Notes: generated by a model not told the origin, from the sequence alone. Positions 24,163 to 37,150 are shown, counted from the stretch's first letter. The stretch: 64,000 bases of DNA from Amaranthus tricolor (GCF_026212465.1 NC_080048.1:30728257-30792256); one strand, 5' to 3'. Numbers and translations: made by a program.

Positions 24163-24900
24163 CTTTGAATGTTTTTATTGCTTTCTTAGGATTGTTGCAT
24201 GGTTTGTACCACTCATTAGGAGTGGGAGTTTACATGTGACCAAAAATATTGTATTGTTTTTTTTAGTTGTAATGAATTTCTTTCTCCCTAGATGCCCCTT
24301 TGGATTCTTGACAAAGTATGTTTCCCTGTACCCTATGGTTGAAAAATTTTTAACACATGTGATTACTGAGACCGGTCATTGCAGACTGTTGGATTCCTTT
24401 TCCGATTCCTGGGTATTATTGAAACTTGTATTTTTGAGCTTTATTACCTGTTGTTTGGAACAAGGGAGAGTTTACCTTGTAAGGACTTGGACTTTGATTT
24501 CTATCTTCCTATTTTCTTCTTGAGTGATTAGTTTCTGGTGTGTCGCTGATCTCCATCTTGGCTTGGTACTGGTCTTGTTAGCTGTGTAATCGCATGATGA
24601 GCATGATAGAAGGCGTTCATTTGTTAAAAGCCATGCCACATTATTTCAGAAGACATAAATTGCCATATGATCCTTTATTTTGAGGCCTACCTTTTCTTTC
24701 ATGACTAACCACATTATAAACCCTTTTGACCTTATTTGATTAACCCAAGTCTAGCTTGGGGGAGCATTTGATCGGTTAGTAGGCGATATATATTCTGTCT
24801 TTTGGCTCACATTTAGTTGCATGGGGTACTTGAGTTAGGTTGATTATTTCCTCGTTGTTGGAGTGTGCTTATCTTCTTCATTGTTCATATTCATTCATTT

Positions 24901-24933
<33 letters not shown>

Positions 24934-25006
24934 AGAAGAAGGGAGAAAAATCCTCTTGGTTTGTCATATGTTACCATCTTTTCATTATTCATATTTACGT
25001 AGTTTC

Positions 25007-25045
<39 letters not shown>

Positions 25046-25817
25046 AAGAAAGAAAGAAAAATTTGTCTCACATCTTTTATTTTATTGTACATTTTCGCCT
25101 TTGTAAGTTGTAAATCTCTTATAATTTGATGATGATATGACGGTGCTTTCCATTAGTTGGGTTGGTTCGGTAGTTATGAGTTGAAGTTATTTGGAGTTGT
25201 TTTCGCCTCATTTTTTGGCTACGTTACTTTTTAGATTATGCTCCCCCAAAATAGACTTTTAGCTCGCATATTTTCAAATTGAATCCTACCTTTGACCCAA
25301 ACCCCATTACAAGCCCAATAAAGACCTTCTTGATAATCATGCAGTTATATGTGCTTCCTCGATTTAATACCTTGCCAAGATCTGAGAGTATGTGTTGCAT
25401 TTCGAGTCGACTTCGATAGGTCGAGTGATATTATTTCCCCTTTAAACACATGAGTGTTGTTGAGATGGGAGGGTGCCTTATTAGCATTTTAGGCTACAAA
25501 AATTGATTCATATGCACATCTTTTGCATATTTGTGGGCGGAGAGCGATCGAGTACATTTTATACTCGCCACAGATAGAGGAGTGTCACCCGTGAGAACTC
25601 TTTTCTTGATTCCTCGTTATTTCTTGGTGATAAGGCTTGAATTCGCTTGTATGATATTTTACTCTTGGATTGGTATTGAACTATTTGAATGTTTTGATTG
25701 AGAGAATGTGATCACAAGCGTTTTGCGATGTTGCTTTTATAGGGTGAAGCATACTTTTATTCTTAGAACCTTGTCTTGTTTGCTTGAGGACAAGCAAAGG
25801 TTCGGCTCGGGGGAGTT
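24163..25817 (+). other. Non-coding 3' interior of element B with two poly-A tracts and the polypurine tract
   Basis: No domain is recognisable. Two long A tracts (24902-24931 and about 25011-25043) are each followed by GAA or GAAA repeats and preceded by similar TTCATTATTCATATT text, so they look like a duplicated module about 110 bp apart. AGCTTGGGGGAGCA near 24753 is a second polypurine-like tract besides CTCGGGGGAGTT at 25806-25817. Confidence 0.7.
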
Positions 25818-27279
25818 TGATGTGTGTATTTTATATATTATTTTCTACCATGCCCCCATTGTATTTTCATAGCATTTCTCGCGTATTTTGCTCAATTTTC
25901 TATTGGTTTTTATGCTTGGTTGGAGTGTTTGTTTCTTATCTATTTTGTAGGTACAAAGCTCTAATTATGCTAGGAATCGACTCTTGGAGCGAGATTTGCA
26001 AGTTGGAAGGTCATAAGCTACTCAAAGGTCATTTTTGTGCTGACCAGGTCTCATACCCGGGTGGGTTTCCTCATACCCGGCCGGGTTTCCACATACCCGA
26101 CCGGGTTTGCACTTGATACTTAGAAGAATTTGAAGATGTTATTCGGAAGAAAAAGTTGCCACACGCACCCGGCCGGGTTTCCACATACCCGGCCGGGTGA
26201 GCCTCTCATACCCGGGTGGGTTCCCACATACCCGGCCAGGCCTCTATTGAAGATTAAAATGCTCAGCTGCGTACCCGGGCGGGTTTCCACATACCCGGCC
26301 GGGTTTACTCCTGGACTTAGAAAATTTTTGACCTTTGAGATTTAGTTATGCTTCGCACCCGCCCGGGTTTCCACATACCCGGCCGGGTCAAGCAGTTATT
26401 TTTTTTTAGTAACTTCCGTATCCTCCGATCTCTTTGGAGGAGGATATAAATAGCTTTTGAGGAGAATTTCCAGGGGGTTAAGTTTTTTTCTCTGTTTTGA
26501 GGGTTTGGTAGTGAAAGAGATTTATCATATTACTTGCTTTGAGGGATTGTTAATCAACGCTTCGACATTGTAATTTTAATTATATTGAAGGTATTGATTT
26601 CAATTCCAATTTCTTGTTCTTGGTTATTATTGTTATCTTTGAATGCTTGTTTCTCTATTAAATTTAAATTTGATTTTCTGCATGAATTTCATTGTTGAAT
26701 CTCTTGTTAGTTTCAATATGCTTAGTGAGTAGTTTTATTTCTAGGGCTTGGTGAAACTATGCAAAAGGTCATGATTCTTGTTTGATTTTAGGATTTAAAT
26801 TTGGTTTGTCTAGGCGATTCAATTGATGGGTTTTAGATTGATTGCATGTTTGGCCAATTTGCAAGTTTTATTCGCTCAATTCTATAAACGAGAGTTGCGA
26901 GTTTGAGTGAACGATTTCCTTCTTTGAACAATTAAGCTTTAATCGCGATAGCTTGTTTTATTGTTTGATTGTCGAATTTGTTTGCGAGAGCAACATCTTC
27001 CTTCGCCTATATTCATTCCTATCCCAATTGTTGTTCATGAATCAAGATCTATGCATAGTGGATCCTTTTAGCCCTAGGTTTTTAATTATTGAATTCTATT
27101 CATCTCTTATTTTTGCGTTCTACTTAGATAACCAAAAATCCAACATTTGATCGTTAACAATAGTGAACCTAATTTAAATTGTAACTTCATTTGTCCTTCC
27201 ACAGTGGTTCGACCCTACTTTCCCAACTATACTAGTTAGGTGAATTAGGAATTATTTTTGGTAGTAAAACGACCTATCA
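25818..27279 (+). repeat. Right LTR of element B
   Basis: Same sequence as the left LTR but lacking 23 bp (one CCCGGCCGGG unit with its spacer). It ends CCTATCA before the ATACT duplication. Confidence 0.93.
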
Positions 27280-30200
27280 ATACTACTCAGGTCCATCTTC
27301 TTCTCCTTCTCCTAATTGGCATAATTTGGCCAGCCACAATTGGGCCCAGCCTGTTGCCCCTTTTCCCCTTACATCTTGGGCTCCTCCTCATTCTTACAAT
27401 AATGGGTATTCTGATGGTCTTCTTGGCCCACGACCGGCGCAAAGTTATCACACCGGAACTAATGCTTCTATGAATTATATTTCTATGGACATCGATCATG
27501 CTATGAACACTCTCTCTTTATCTACTCCGGATGAGCAATTTTATATGGATACCGGTGCCACATCTCACATGACTCGCTCTCAAGGTACTTTACTTCCTTA
27601 TTTTCCTTTAAAGCATCAATTCAATAATGCTATTGTTATTGTTAATGGTAATTTAATTCCAGTTCTTGGTCACGGGCATATCTCTTTTCCATCTTCCCAA
27701 AAATCCCTTACCCTCAAAAATGTCTTACATGCACCTAAACTTATTAAAAACCTTATTTCCGTTCGTAAATTCACTCAGGATAATATGGTTTCCGTTGAAT
27801 TTGATCCTTTTGGGTTTTCTGTAAACGATTTGGCCACGGGGAACATCGTTTTGAGATCTAATAGCACGGGTGATCTTTATCCTTTTACTTCTACTCATGG
27901 AGCTTCTTCTTCATCTTCCACATCATCGGCCTTTTCCGTTATTTCTTCTAATATTTGGCATTCCTTGTATTCTTCCCGTTTCAATGTAATAAAAATTCTC
28001 ATTTTGTTTGTCATTCTTGTCCTTTAGGGAAACACATTCAATTACCTTTTGTTAATTCTATGTCTATGAGTACTAAACCATTTGATATTATTCATAGTGA
28101 TTTGTGGACATCTCCTATTTCTAGTCCATCGGGTTATAAATACTATGTTCTTTTTCTTGATCATTATACTAATTTTTTGTGGACTTTTCCTTTATTTCGC
28201 AAATCTCAAGTTTATGATGTATTTGTGAATTTCAATGCTTTTGTTAACACCCAATTTGAGCTTAACATCAAATCTTTCCAATGCAATAACGGGGTGAATT
28301 TGAAAATAATATGTTTCGTCAATTTTGTACTAGTCGGGGCATTTCACTTCGTTTTTCTTGTCCTTACACATCTTCTCAAAATGGCAAATCCGAACGCAAA
28401 ATTCGTTCCATCAATAACATCATTCGCACTCTTTTGTGTCATGCTTCCCTTCCCTCACCTTTTTGGCCTCACACCTTAAACACGGCCACTTATCTCCTCA
28501 ATATTCTTCCTTCTAAACTTCTTGGTAATCTCACTCCCACTCATGTTCTATACCGTAAGTCTCCTATATATACTGATCTACGGGTTTTTGGGTGTTTATG
28601 TTTTCCTCTTTTTCCCTCTACTATTATTATTCACAAACTCCAACCACGCTCCACTCCATGTGTCTTTCTCGGATACCCGTCATCTCATCGAGGTTACAAG
28701 TGCTAGGATCTCTCATCCCGTAAAATCATTATATCTCGCCATGTTCTTTTTGATGAGGCCACATTTCTTTTTTCTCAATCTTCTTCCCCGTCTCCCTAAA
28801 ATTACCAATTCTTAGATGATAATATTAATCTTCGTTTGCTTGTCACAACCCAAACAACCCAGCAATCATCTACTGGGCCTGCTTCTCCATGCAGCCCATC
28901 ATTCCAATCCCTTACCCAGCACCAGCAGCTCCCTACTGGGCCTGCTACCAGCCCGTCAGACTCCTCCTCCCCTATCTAGCACCCACCACCTACTGGGCAT
29001 GCTCCCAGCCCATCAGCATCTTCCTCCAGCCCATCAAACTCCTCTCCATGCTTTCAATCCACTTCTGGGCCTGCTTCCATTTCCGGCCTAGCAGCTTTGC
29101 CAATCCCCTCTTTTACCTCTATTGGGCCTGCCTCACGCAGCCCAGTACCTTGCCAACCCAATTTTTCCACTCTTTCTTCTACCACATCTTTACCCTCACC
29201 ACCTGGTATGGTTATGCGTAGTAAACATGGTATTTTCAAATCCAATCCTAAATACTATTCCCAAGCCTTATCCGTTTTCTTTTCTCCCTTACCCAAATCT
29301 CCCCTTCATGCCCTTCGTGACCCGAACTGGAAGTTAGCCATGCAAGAGGAATTTGATGCCTTAATCGAAAATCACACTTGGGATCTGGTACCTCGTCCTC
29401 CTAATGCTAATATCATTCGGTCCTTGTGGGTGTTTCGTGTCAAGACCAAGTCCAATGGTTCTTTTGAGCGATATAAAGCGCGTCTTGTTGGTGATGGTAA
29501 ATCTCAAAGGGAAGGCATTGATTGTGATGAGACTTTTAGTCCAGTTGTGAAACTTGCTTCTATTCGCATTGTTTTAAGTATTGCTCTTTCCAGGTCTTGG
29601 TCTATTCATCAGCTAGATGTTAAGAATGCCTTTCTACATGGTCATTTGACTGAGACTGTTTACATGCATCAGCCTTTTGGGTTTTCGTGATCCTACTCGT
29701 CCTGATCATGTTTGTCTTCTTCGTAAGTCTCTTTATGGTCTCAAACAGGCTCCTCATGCTTGGTACCACCGGTTTGCCACTTTTGCAACTACTATTGGAT
29801 TTTCTAACAGCATTTCTGATAATTCCCAGTTTGTTTATTGTCATGGCTCTGATATTGCTTATCTGCTGTTATATGTGGACGATATTATTCTTACAGCTTC
29901 TTCTGATTCACTACGTGAGTCCCTTATGTCCAAACTTAGCTCTGAGTTTGCCATGAAGGATTTGGGTCCTCTTAATTATTTCTTGGGTATTGCTATTAAT
30001 CGCACTTCTACGGGCCTCTTTCTCTCTCAACAACGGTATGCCTCAGAAATTCTTGAAAAAGCTGGCATGTCTCAATGTTATCCTGTTGCTACTCCTGTTG
30101 CTACCTCCGGCAAACTTTGTGCTAATGCTAGTTCTTCTTGTAACGATCCTACCTTGTATCGTAGCTTAGCTGGAGCTTTGTAGTATCTTACTTTCACCCG

Positions 30201-30834
30201 CCCCGATATTTCATATGTCGTTCAGCAAGTTTGCCTTTATATGCATGATCCTCGCATTGAACATACGGCTGCTATTCACCGTATTCTTCGCTATGTCAAG
30301 GGCACTCTTCACTATGGTCTGCAGTTATATCGTTCTAATAATTCGCCTCTTTTGTCCTATACCGATGCTGATTGGGGTGGCTGTCCCGATACTCGCTGCT
30401 CCACTTCTGGTTACTGTGTTTTTCTGGGTGATAATTTAATTTCCTGGTCAGCTAAACGCCAACCAACTGTTTCCAAGTCTAGTGTTGAAGCTGAATATCG
30501 TCGAGTTGCTAATGTTGTTTCTGAAACTTGCTGGATTCGCAATTTACTTCTTGAGCTGCACTGTCCTATTACCACAGCTACTCTTGTCTATTGCGACAAT
30601 ATTAGTGCCGTTTATTTAGCTGGTAATTCCGTCCATCATCAGCGCACTAAGCATATTGAGATCGACATTCACTTTGTTCGTGAAAAAGTCAAACGTGGTG
30701 ATGTTCGGGTGCTTTATGTTCCATCTCGTTATCAGATTGCTGACATTTTCACCAAAGGTCTTCCTCAAGTATTATTTGATGATTTTCGTTTCAGTCTCAG
30801 CGTCTCCAAACCTCCCGATTTGACTGCGGGGATG

Positions 30835-31009
30835 TATTAGAATATTAAAATATCTTAGAATAATATCTTTTTGATTTCTTGCATATTTTTGTATATCTTT
30901 GTGATTATGTAGAATATTAGGAAAATATTTAGTTTCCTAAAGTATAATAGCAATCTTGTATATATTGATATTAATCTTAATGAGAAAGGCAACCCGAATC
31001 ATTCTTACA
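30835..31009 (+). repeat. Right LTR of Copia A
   Basis: 175 bp, the same length as the left copy. The last codon of the pol frame (TAG) overlaps its start. Confidence 0.92.
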
Positions 31010-31014
31010 GAGAT

Positions 31015-31660
31015 GGCTAGATTGTTTTCCAAATAGATTATTATTCTATTGTAATGTATATTGTGAGGTACAAAACTTTTATTATATCAGTCCACAAATT
31101 CATTTCTGAAGCCTGGCAATTTGTGACTAAGCCATTTTTTTCATGAGAATGGATATTTTGTAACTTGTTCACATTTAGAGGATGAAAATTATGAATTGAT
31201 TGACTCACCTCAATTGACTTGACCCCTTAATTTAATTGGATTTTCTATTTTATAATAGAAGACGAAATTCTATATTTATTCTTGATCAAAGTATTAAGTC
31301 ACATACATATGCTATTATTTGTTATGCCATTATTTATGAAGTACGGATTCAAAGAATTTATATTAGATGAATTATAGTCGTTTTCTTAATTGATGGCAAA
31401 CACACTTTGCCTTATTGTGCTACCAACGGCTAGTGGATCATTAAGGTACTAAGATCGCATTTTAAGTTTTATATCAAGATATCTTCATATATGACATTAT
31501 CCTTAAAACCGATTTATCCTTGTACTTGCCATATATAAGAGATATTATTCTCTTATAATATAATTTTAGCCAAAACCTTTAGCAATTTGTTCTAAGCAAA
31601 GATTATACTCAAAAGGAAAGAATTCTGAATTATTCTTACGGCCATATTATGTTTTTTCTA
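31015..31660. other. AT-rich intergenic DNA, nothing recognised
   Basis: No frame, repeat end or RNA gene could be supported here. It continues the sequence that was interrupted by Copia A. Confidence 0.4.
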
Positions 31661-31664
31661 ATAA

Positions 31665-32820
31665 AGTTTTGTACGAAACTTTCTTAGCTGCTCAGTTTTA
31701 AGGCCTTGACTGTTTCAAATTTAGGCAAGTAGTTAGTCTTGAGGATTCTACCTTTAACAACTATTTAATATGAAGATGAAGCACAATTGAAGGACACGAA
31801 ATAACAGTACTATAGTCAATGCCAAAGATGTTACAATTACAAAAGTCTTTCAAAAGCCTTTAAAGAATTCATCCAACGAATTACTGTTGAGCTCCATTCA
31901 AGAGTACCTTCTTTAGATTGGCTTATATGTTTCTAAGAGTAATTACATTCTTTAGTTGTGTAAACTTCTAATTTATTAACTGTAAGAAAAATATTGGAGG
32001 AAAGAAAGTATCTTTAATTCACTGAGAATTGTGTGTCTAGTATTGGTAGCATTGTGGCTACGGGGAGTTGTTAAAAGATAAATGTGAACTTCTTCTAAGG
32101 CTTGTAATCTAAAACTCTAGGTGAACGTGAATAAAGAGATTTTATCCAAATCTTGCGAGCAAGGGATGCTTAAGGGTAGATATTAGATCCTATTAGAGGA
32201 CTAAACTCTATAATTTTTATTGTGTTCTTTATTTTCGCACTTTTAATTTCTGTTTTTCATTTGCTCAAAAAAGTCATAAACTTATTCCGCAAAATACACT
32301 TCTGTTTTTAGTTTCAAGGCCCTGACTGCCTTTTTAAGGCCTTGCCTTATTATCAACGAAAAATTGTCATACTCTATTCGACCCCCGTCCTAAAGTATTC
32401 CACCACCCTAATTGATTCTTTAATTGGTATTAGAGTCTTACTCACAAAATCTTGATTTAACCATCACTAAGGCATTTCATAATGAATTCACAAGCTGATG
32501 GTGGTTTTGCTCAAAGACGTACGTCTAACCGTCCTTTATTTTGTGGAAATAGCTTTATTCATTAGTGTTCCCTTATGTAAAAGTTCATTATTGGTCATGA
32601 CCTTTAAATTTGGGATATTAACAAAAATAGTCCTAGACATCCTATGGCGGAAAAAGAAGGAGATTATACCCAATCCGACCTTGAACTCATAGTCAAGTTA
32701 TAAGGAAATCAAAATAAGTATCTTTCTCCATAAGTATAAATTGTTTTATCAGCGAAAAATTATCATTTTTTATTCAATCCCTAAAATATTCCACTGCACC
32801 CTTATTGATTCTTCAACCTC
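31665..32820 (+). pseudogene. Decayed Copia LTR with primer site and start of gag
   Basis: At about 32430 the phrase AATTGGTATTAGAGTCTTAC is a Copia primer-binding site directly after an LTR-like 3' end. At 32482 a frame opens MNSQADGGFAQRRTSNRPLF, the typical first residues of plant Copia (SIRE/Tork-like) gag, and stops at 32567. Downstream fragments are unreadable. A phrase from just before the primer site (TATCAACGAAAAATTGTCAT...AAAGTATTCCACC) recurs at about 32745-32800, probably a remnant of the second LTR. The LTR start near 31665 is a guess. Confidence 0.5.
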
Positions 32821-32829
32821 CTATTACTA

Positions 32830-34100
32830 TGAACAATAAGTATGTGCTTATGAAGCAATGGTCTCAACAATTTGATTTCAAAAACATGCTTAAGAATTTA
32901 CCTATAAGGGTACATGATATGCATTATTTTATGCTATTAAAGAAGACATTTTATTTTTTGTTATTTTTTATTCTCATCCTCTATTCCCATTCCCTTTAAA
33001 CAAACAAAGACTTAAACTTTTTTAGGATAAAATTCCATTCCCTTCATGAAATCCCATGTGCAAACAACCCTAGTTAGGAAGAGCGAGGGTTTACGGAAAA
33101 AAAATTTGTGAGTTTTATTTCTTATGGCTATTTAATTAGTAATATTTTTTGTTCTTAAACTCTGAGTATCGATTTATATTAGAGTAGCTAATTAATCTAA
33201 ATCTTGCTAATGTGATCTTAGGTTTTGAATTTGATACGACCAACCTTTGATATAATTAATTTATAGGAAAACAATAGGCTCCACAAATACAATATGATTA
33301 TATTGCATCTAATTGTTCTTTGTTAAATTACTCTACTTAATGCAACGTTTTGAATGGAATCTAAAACAATTATTTAGGTTGTTCAAGTGTTAGGGTTATT
33401 AGTGCGTCATCAAGTCTCTTAAGTAATATATCAAAGAAGTAATATAATCCTCATTTTCTACCATTAATCATCAAATTCTTTATCAATTTAAACATGGGAC
33501 AAATTACGTATTTTCAATCTTATTTTTTCACCATCAACTATACTAAAACATTGTAGTCGTCAAATGGCAGTGTTTTGCAAATATTTGGATCATATAAGTA
33601 GTTTTTTGCAAAAAAATAAATAAATTGGGTACTATTTACAAAAAGTGCTATAAATTAGGGAGTTTCTTGTGTTTTTTCCGATTTATTATGTTGAGTTATG
33701 CTAATATTGGGTTGAGATTTGTTCATGAATTGAAGGAATTTGAAAAATAAATATTTAAGGTCAAATTAAATTGATAAATACATATGATAGTATAATAATT
33801 AGTCGATAGATACGATAAGTACGATATGATTTCAAATTGGTCGAGACTAATAATTGAATTCAAATTCATGTAACTAAGTATTATGTTGTTTATGTGTTAT
33901 ATGGTTACATAAATACATGGGGAGATGCTGAACATGTTGCTCAGTCTAGTTAGTTCAATTTCTAGCTTACATGTTGTCACTCTATGTTACCCAAATGTGT
34001 GGTCAAAGTAGGAAAATTGAATTGATTAATAATATTGTCTCTTTTTTAGTAGTACTCCAAGTAGGAGGGGTGTGCAAACTAATAGACTTTTTCTACTATA
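32830..34100. other. AT-rich intergenic DNA, nothing recognised
   Basis: No supported frame or element ends. Occasional short ORFs are what AT-rich DNA gives by chance. Confidence 0.4.
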
Positions 34101-34104
34101 TATA

Positions 34105-34675
34105 ATAATTCAATTTTTTTGGGATCATCATCATTATCATCATACCCAATATCCCGCTCGATAGCAGGGTCTGGATGAGGAAAGACAATTTGTACCCGTA
34201 CTCCCTTCGCAAGGAGGACTAGATGAAAGCGGTCAATAACAGAAGAAGCCTGCATAAAGAGGATATGAGACGCAACGTTGTCCCAAGAGAACATCTGCTT
34301 GCAGAAAAAAAAAACAGCACTAGCAAAAACTAGATCTACATAAAAATAAAAATAAAAATAAATAAATAGATAGATAAAATAAAAATAAAAATAAAAACCA
34401 TGATGAGTATATAAAGAAACAAAACGGAGCAGGTAAGAAGCAACTAGACACTAGGGCAAGAAAGCAACTAACGAAACTATTAGAAGTCTAAAATTTTGAT
34501 CTGATGTCTCCAACTAATTGTTTCCTAGTTAGGTCCACGGAGAGACGCAACTCATTCAAGTGGTTCTTTATTTGCTCAACACACATTTTCTTAGGTCTTC
34601 TTCGACTTTTCTTACCCTGTACTATGGTGCTTTCAATCCTTCTAACGAGGGAGTCGAGAGTCTTAATTAAAACAA
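34105..34675 (-). mobile_element. 5'-truncated LINE 3' end
   Basis: On the minus strand, 34670-34500 reads TLDSLVRRIESTIVQGKK, SRRRPKKMCVEQIKNHLNEL and RLSVDLT, matching the C-terminal GKRSRGRPKxTWxExxKxDLxxLGLxxDL segment of plant L1-type reverse transcriptases. Further down (34294-34105) is a 3' UTR-like stretch ending in (ATG)n-type GGGTATGATGATGATGATG and an A-rich end. Between them is an A-rich AAATAAAAATAA insertion or expansion (34310-34400). The usual fate of LINE copies is 5' truncation. The exact 5' edge and target duplication were not found. Confidence 0.6.
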
Positions 34676-34959
34676 ATTAATTAGTTTATGCCATTGCTAT
34701 TGGGATTTAATTGACTGTGATTTGAGTATGTATCTAAAATTGAGATTTAATTGTGAAATAAATATTTCTTTATAACATTTTATTTATTAAATTCTTTTAT
34801 TAATCATGTTACATGATTAAATTCATATAACCCATTTTTTTAGATTTTTGGGATTTTCTTTTTTTTTTTCTTTCTCATACATTTTGCAGAACTTAGAATA
34901 GGATGTATTTGAGTTTTGTGATATAAAATTCTTGAGATTCAAAGGTTTGATAATTATGG

Positions 34960-35800
34960 TATTTAGATATTGAATTTTGGAGATTATCATATGTAATAAA
35001 GTTGTAGTAATTAAGTATGTCTCCTTAAAAAAAAAGTCACGAGTAAAAGGAAAACTAGCCCAATCTGAATCACACCATCCACGTATAGATAAGTTACAAT
35101 CTAAGCACAACAAAATTTCTTGCCCTATGCATCCTTTTAAGCATCAAACTACTCCAACAGTTGCATCCCAATGATCTTGCTGAGCTGCTTTCCAAAATTG
35201 AGACAAAATATGCACATAATCTACTAAATCGGGTCTAGTGAAAACCAAATAGAGAATTTGTCCAACTAACCTCCGATATTGCTCAATATCTTCAAGTAAA
35301 GGACTTGTGAAACTTGCCAATCGATGATTTTGTTCCATAGGGAAAGCGTTTGGCTAGGCTCCCAGATTAGCCGACTCATCCTCAAGAATATATTTCCTTT
35401 GACACAAATAAATACCCTTGGAATTTCGAGCCCCTCTAATGCTCAAAAAATATTTAAGAGCACCAAGATCGTTCATTAGAAAATACGAGGACCTTAAAGG
35501 TCAATAAAGGTCTCTATGCAGGAAAGTGTGCAAGTACATTTAATGCATTTCCTAATTTTTAGCAACAACAACAGCTAGGAAGGTGGGCTGTAGTCATCAT
35601 AGCAACAAAAGCAAAAGTGTCAGTATAATGAATTCCTTCCACATGATGATTGTCGAAAACCACTAAACGAGCTATTAGACGCTTGATGCTTCAATTTGAG
35701 CAAAAGCTTATAATTCTTTTTGCGTAGCTTCTCTCCAACTCAGATCTTTAATTGCTGCTATGAAGGATTGAGGCTGTACTTGATAAGTGTAGTATTTACA
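34960..35800 (-). pseudogene. Copia reverse transcriptase/RNase H remnant
   Basis: On the minus strand from about 35490 the frames read MNDLGALKYFLSIRGARNSK and GIYLCQRKYILEDE. At 35338-35144 comes MEQNHRLASFTSPLLEDIEQ with YRRLVGQILYLVFTRPDL, then at 35113 LSIRGWCDSDWASFPFTRD from RNase H. Part of the IAAIKDLSWREA region lies upstream at about 35770. These are standard Copia pol blocks in the right order but with stops and indels. No LTRs could be matched to it. Confidence 0.75.
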
Positions 35801-36212
35801 CTTATTACGCCTTCTTTGTTGTGTATCAAGGTCGTTAATTAGCATTTTTGGGGTTAAGCGTGACCAATGTTTGCTAATTTAAGTTCATGTGCCGTTATTT
35901 TCCTTTTTGTGCTTTAAGATTGATATTCGAGTGTATTCAAGCAAGTTTCAAGCTATCTCAATCATCAACCACGTTTACCGATCTTCGTTGACAAATAATC
36001 ACATGTTTTGATACATCATTACATACTTGGGCTCCATTCCCTAGCTTGTGAAAGTTTTCATAAAAGTTGAGAGATGTTCAAGGGTCTTTAGATTAAGTAT
36101 CCATGATATTTGAATGACTATGAAATCTTATTAAATATATCATCGTGGAGCTATTAGCAACAAAGGTCTATGAAAAAGAATTACCTCATTATGAATATTG
36201 TCTATAAAAAAT
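35801..36212. other. Possible LTR-like sequence between Copia remnant and CACTA element
   Basis: The stretch TTGATAAGTGTAGTATTTACACTTATTACGCC at about 35777-35811 resembles the start of some Athila-type LTRs, but no second copy is present in the window and no coding was found. Confidence 0.3.
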
Positions 36213-36505
36213 CACTAGTGGAAAAAACATTATTTGCTGCAGCTTTTTGACCATAATGTGCTACAGTTTTGACCCCAAGCATTAGTGATAGCAGCAGATG
36301 GTCTATAGTAAATGTTGCGGTTTAAAATCGCAGCACAAAAGTACACTATATGCTGCGGTTTTTAGGGAACCGCAGTGTATTTTTGATTTTTTTTAAAAAA
36401 AGACTATATCTGCAGTTCCCCCAAAACCGCAGCATATATTGTATTTTTATTAAATAAAAATACTCTATATGCTGCGGTTTTGGTGGAACCGCAGCATATA
36501 GCATA
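36213..36505. repeat. Terminus and subterminal repeats of CACTA 1
   Basis: CACTAGTG at the edge is followed by about ten forward or inverted copies of (A/C)TATGCTGCGGTT or ATTTGCTGCAG. Pairs face each other as GCTGCGGTTT...AACCGCAGC (for example 36351-36375 and 36471-36499), forming hairpins. Such motifs are where CACTA TNPA-like proteins bind. Confidence 0.8.
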
Positions 36506-36630
36506 TATATTTTTTTGTGTTTTTTTGATTTATAAATAATCCAATGATTAGTGTACAATGTAATAAACAATGATTAATGTACAATGTAATAATCCAATGA
36601 TAATCACCAATTATCACCAATAATCACCAA

Positions 36631-37043
<413 letters not shown>

Positions 37044-37150
37044 TCTTGATTGTATATATAATAATATGTAATAATACGTAAGAAACAAATACATATATAA
37101 TAATATACACATACAAAAGTCCTAAATCTAAATTAAACTAATTACATTAA

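Larger units (their letters stand above)
19707..27279 (+). mobile_element. Young Athila-like Gypsy element B nested in Copia A, lacking RT and integrase
   Basis: LTRs at 19707-21191 (1485 bp) and 25818-27279 (1462 bp) appear identical except for one 23-bp repeat unit extra in the left copy. The 5-bp ATACT at 19702-19706 and 27280-27284 is the target duplication, and removing the element joins the Copia A frame. After the left LTR comes TGGCGCCGTTGCCGGGGA, the primer site typical of the Athila/Tat lineage. GGCTCGGGGGAGTT precedes the right LTR. The 4.6-kb interior has only gag and protease coding plus 1.65 kb of non-coding DNA. It must have moved with enzymes supplied by another element. Confidence 0.93.
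19434..30840 (+). pseudogene. Copia A gag-pol remnant, interrupted and frameshifted
   Basis: Coding starts at ATG 19488 (MAFPTTTKGSF) and is His/Ser-rich until the nested insertion at 19707. It resumes at 27285 in the same frame after one copy of ATACT. The gag capsid (UBN2) part is absent, so an internal deletion preceded the insertion. Protease YMDTGATSHMT is at about 27545-27580. Integrase has HSDLW and ERK, but the second catalytic Asp is Asn (FQCNNG) and frames shift near 28000 and 28300. Reverse transcriptase ([22 protein letters not shown] at about 29871-29882) shifts frame near 29690. RNase H (YTDADWGGCPDTR, VEAEYR, HIEIDIHFVREKV) ends at 30840. A stop at 30181 separates RT from RNase H. 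The order PR-IN-RT-RH proves Copia. It cannot make a functional polyprotein. Confidence 0.9.
19259..31009 (+). mobile_element. Copia LTR retrotransposon A, host of a nested element
   Basis: Two 175-bp LTRs (19259-19433 and 30835-31009) differ at about 7 positions. The 5-bp sequence GAGAT flanks both sides (19254-19258 and 31010-31014). A primer-binding site TGGTATTAGAAGC follows the left LTR directly and a purine tract GCGGGGA precedes the right LTR. The inner 3.8 kb is cut by a second element at 19707-27279. The LTRs begin TATTAG rather than TGTTAG in both copies and end in CA. Confidence 0.92.

Noticed and set aside
24128..24523. 131-codon frame after the protease of element B, as a possible pol remnant
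   Set aside because: No RT, RNase H or integrase motif; hydrophobic low-complexity chance frame.
34105..34294. tRNA-derived SINE
   Set aside because: The GGGTATGATGATGATG end looks SINE-like, but no A/B box was seen and L1-type RT sequence lies upstream on the same strand, so a LINE 3' end fits better.
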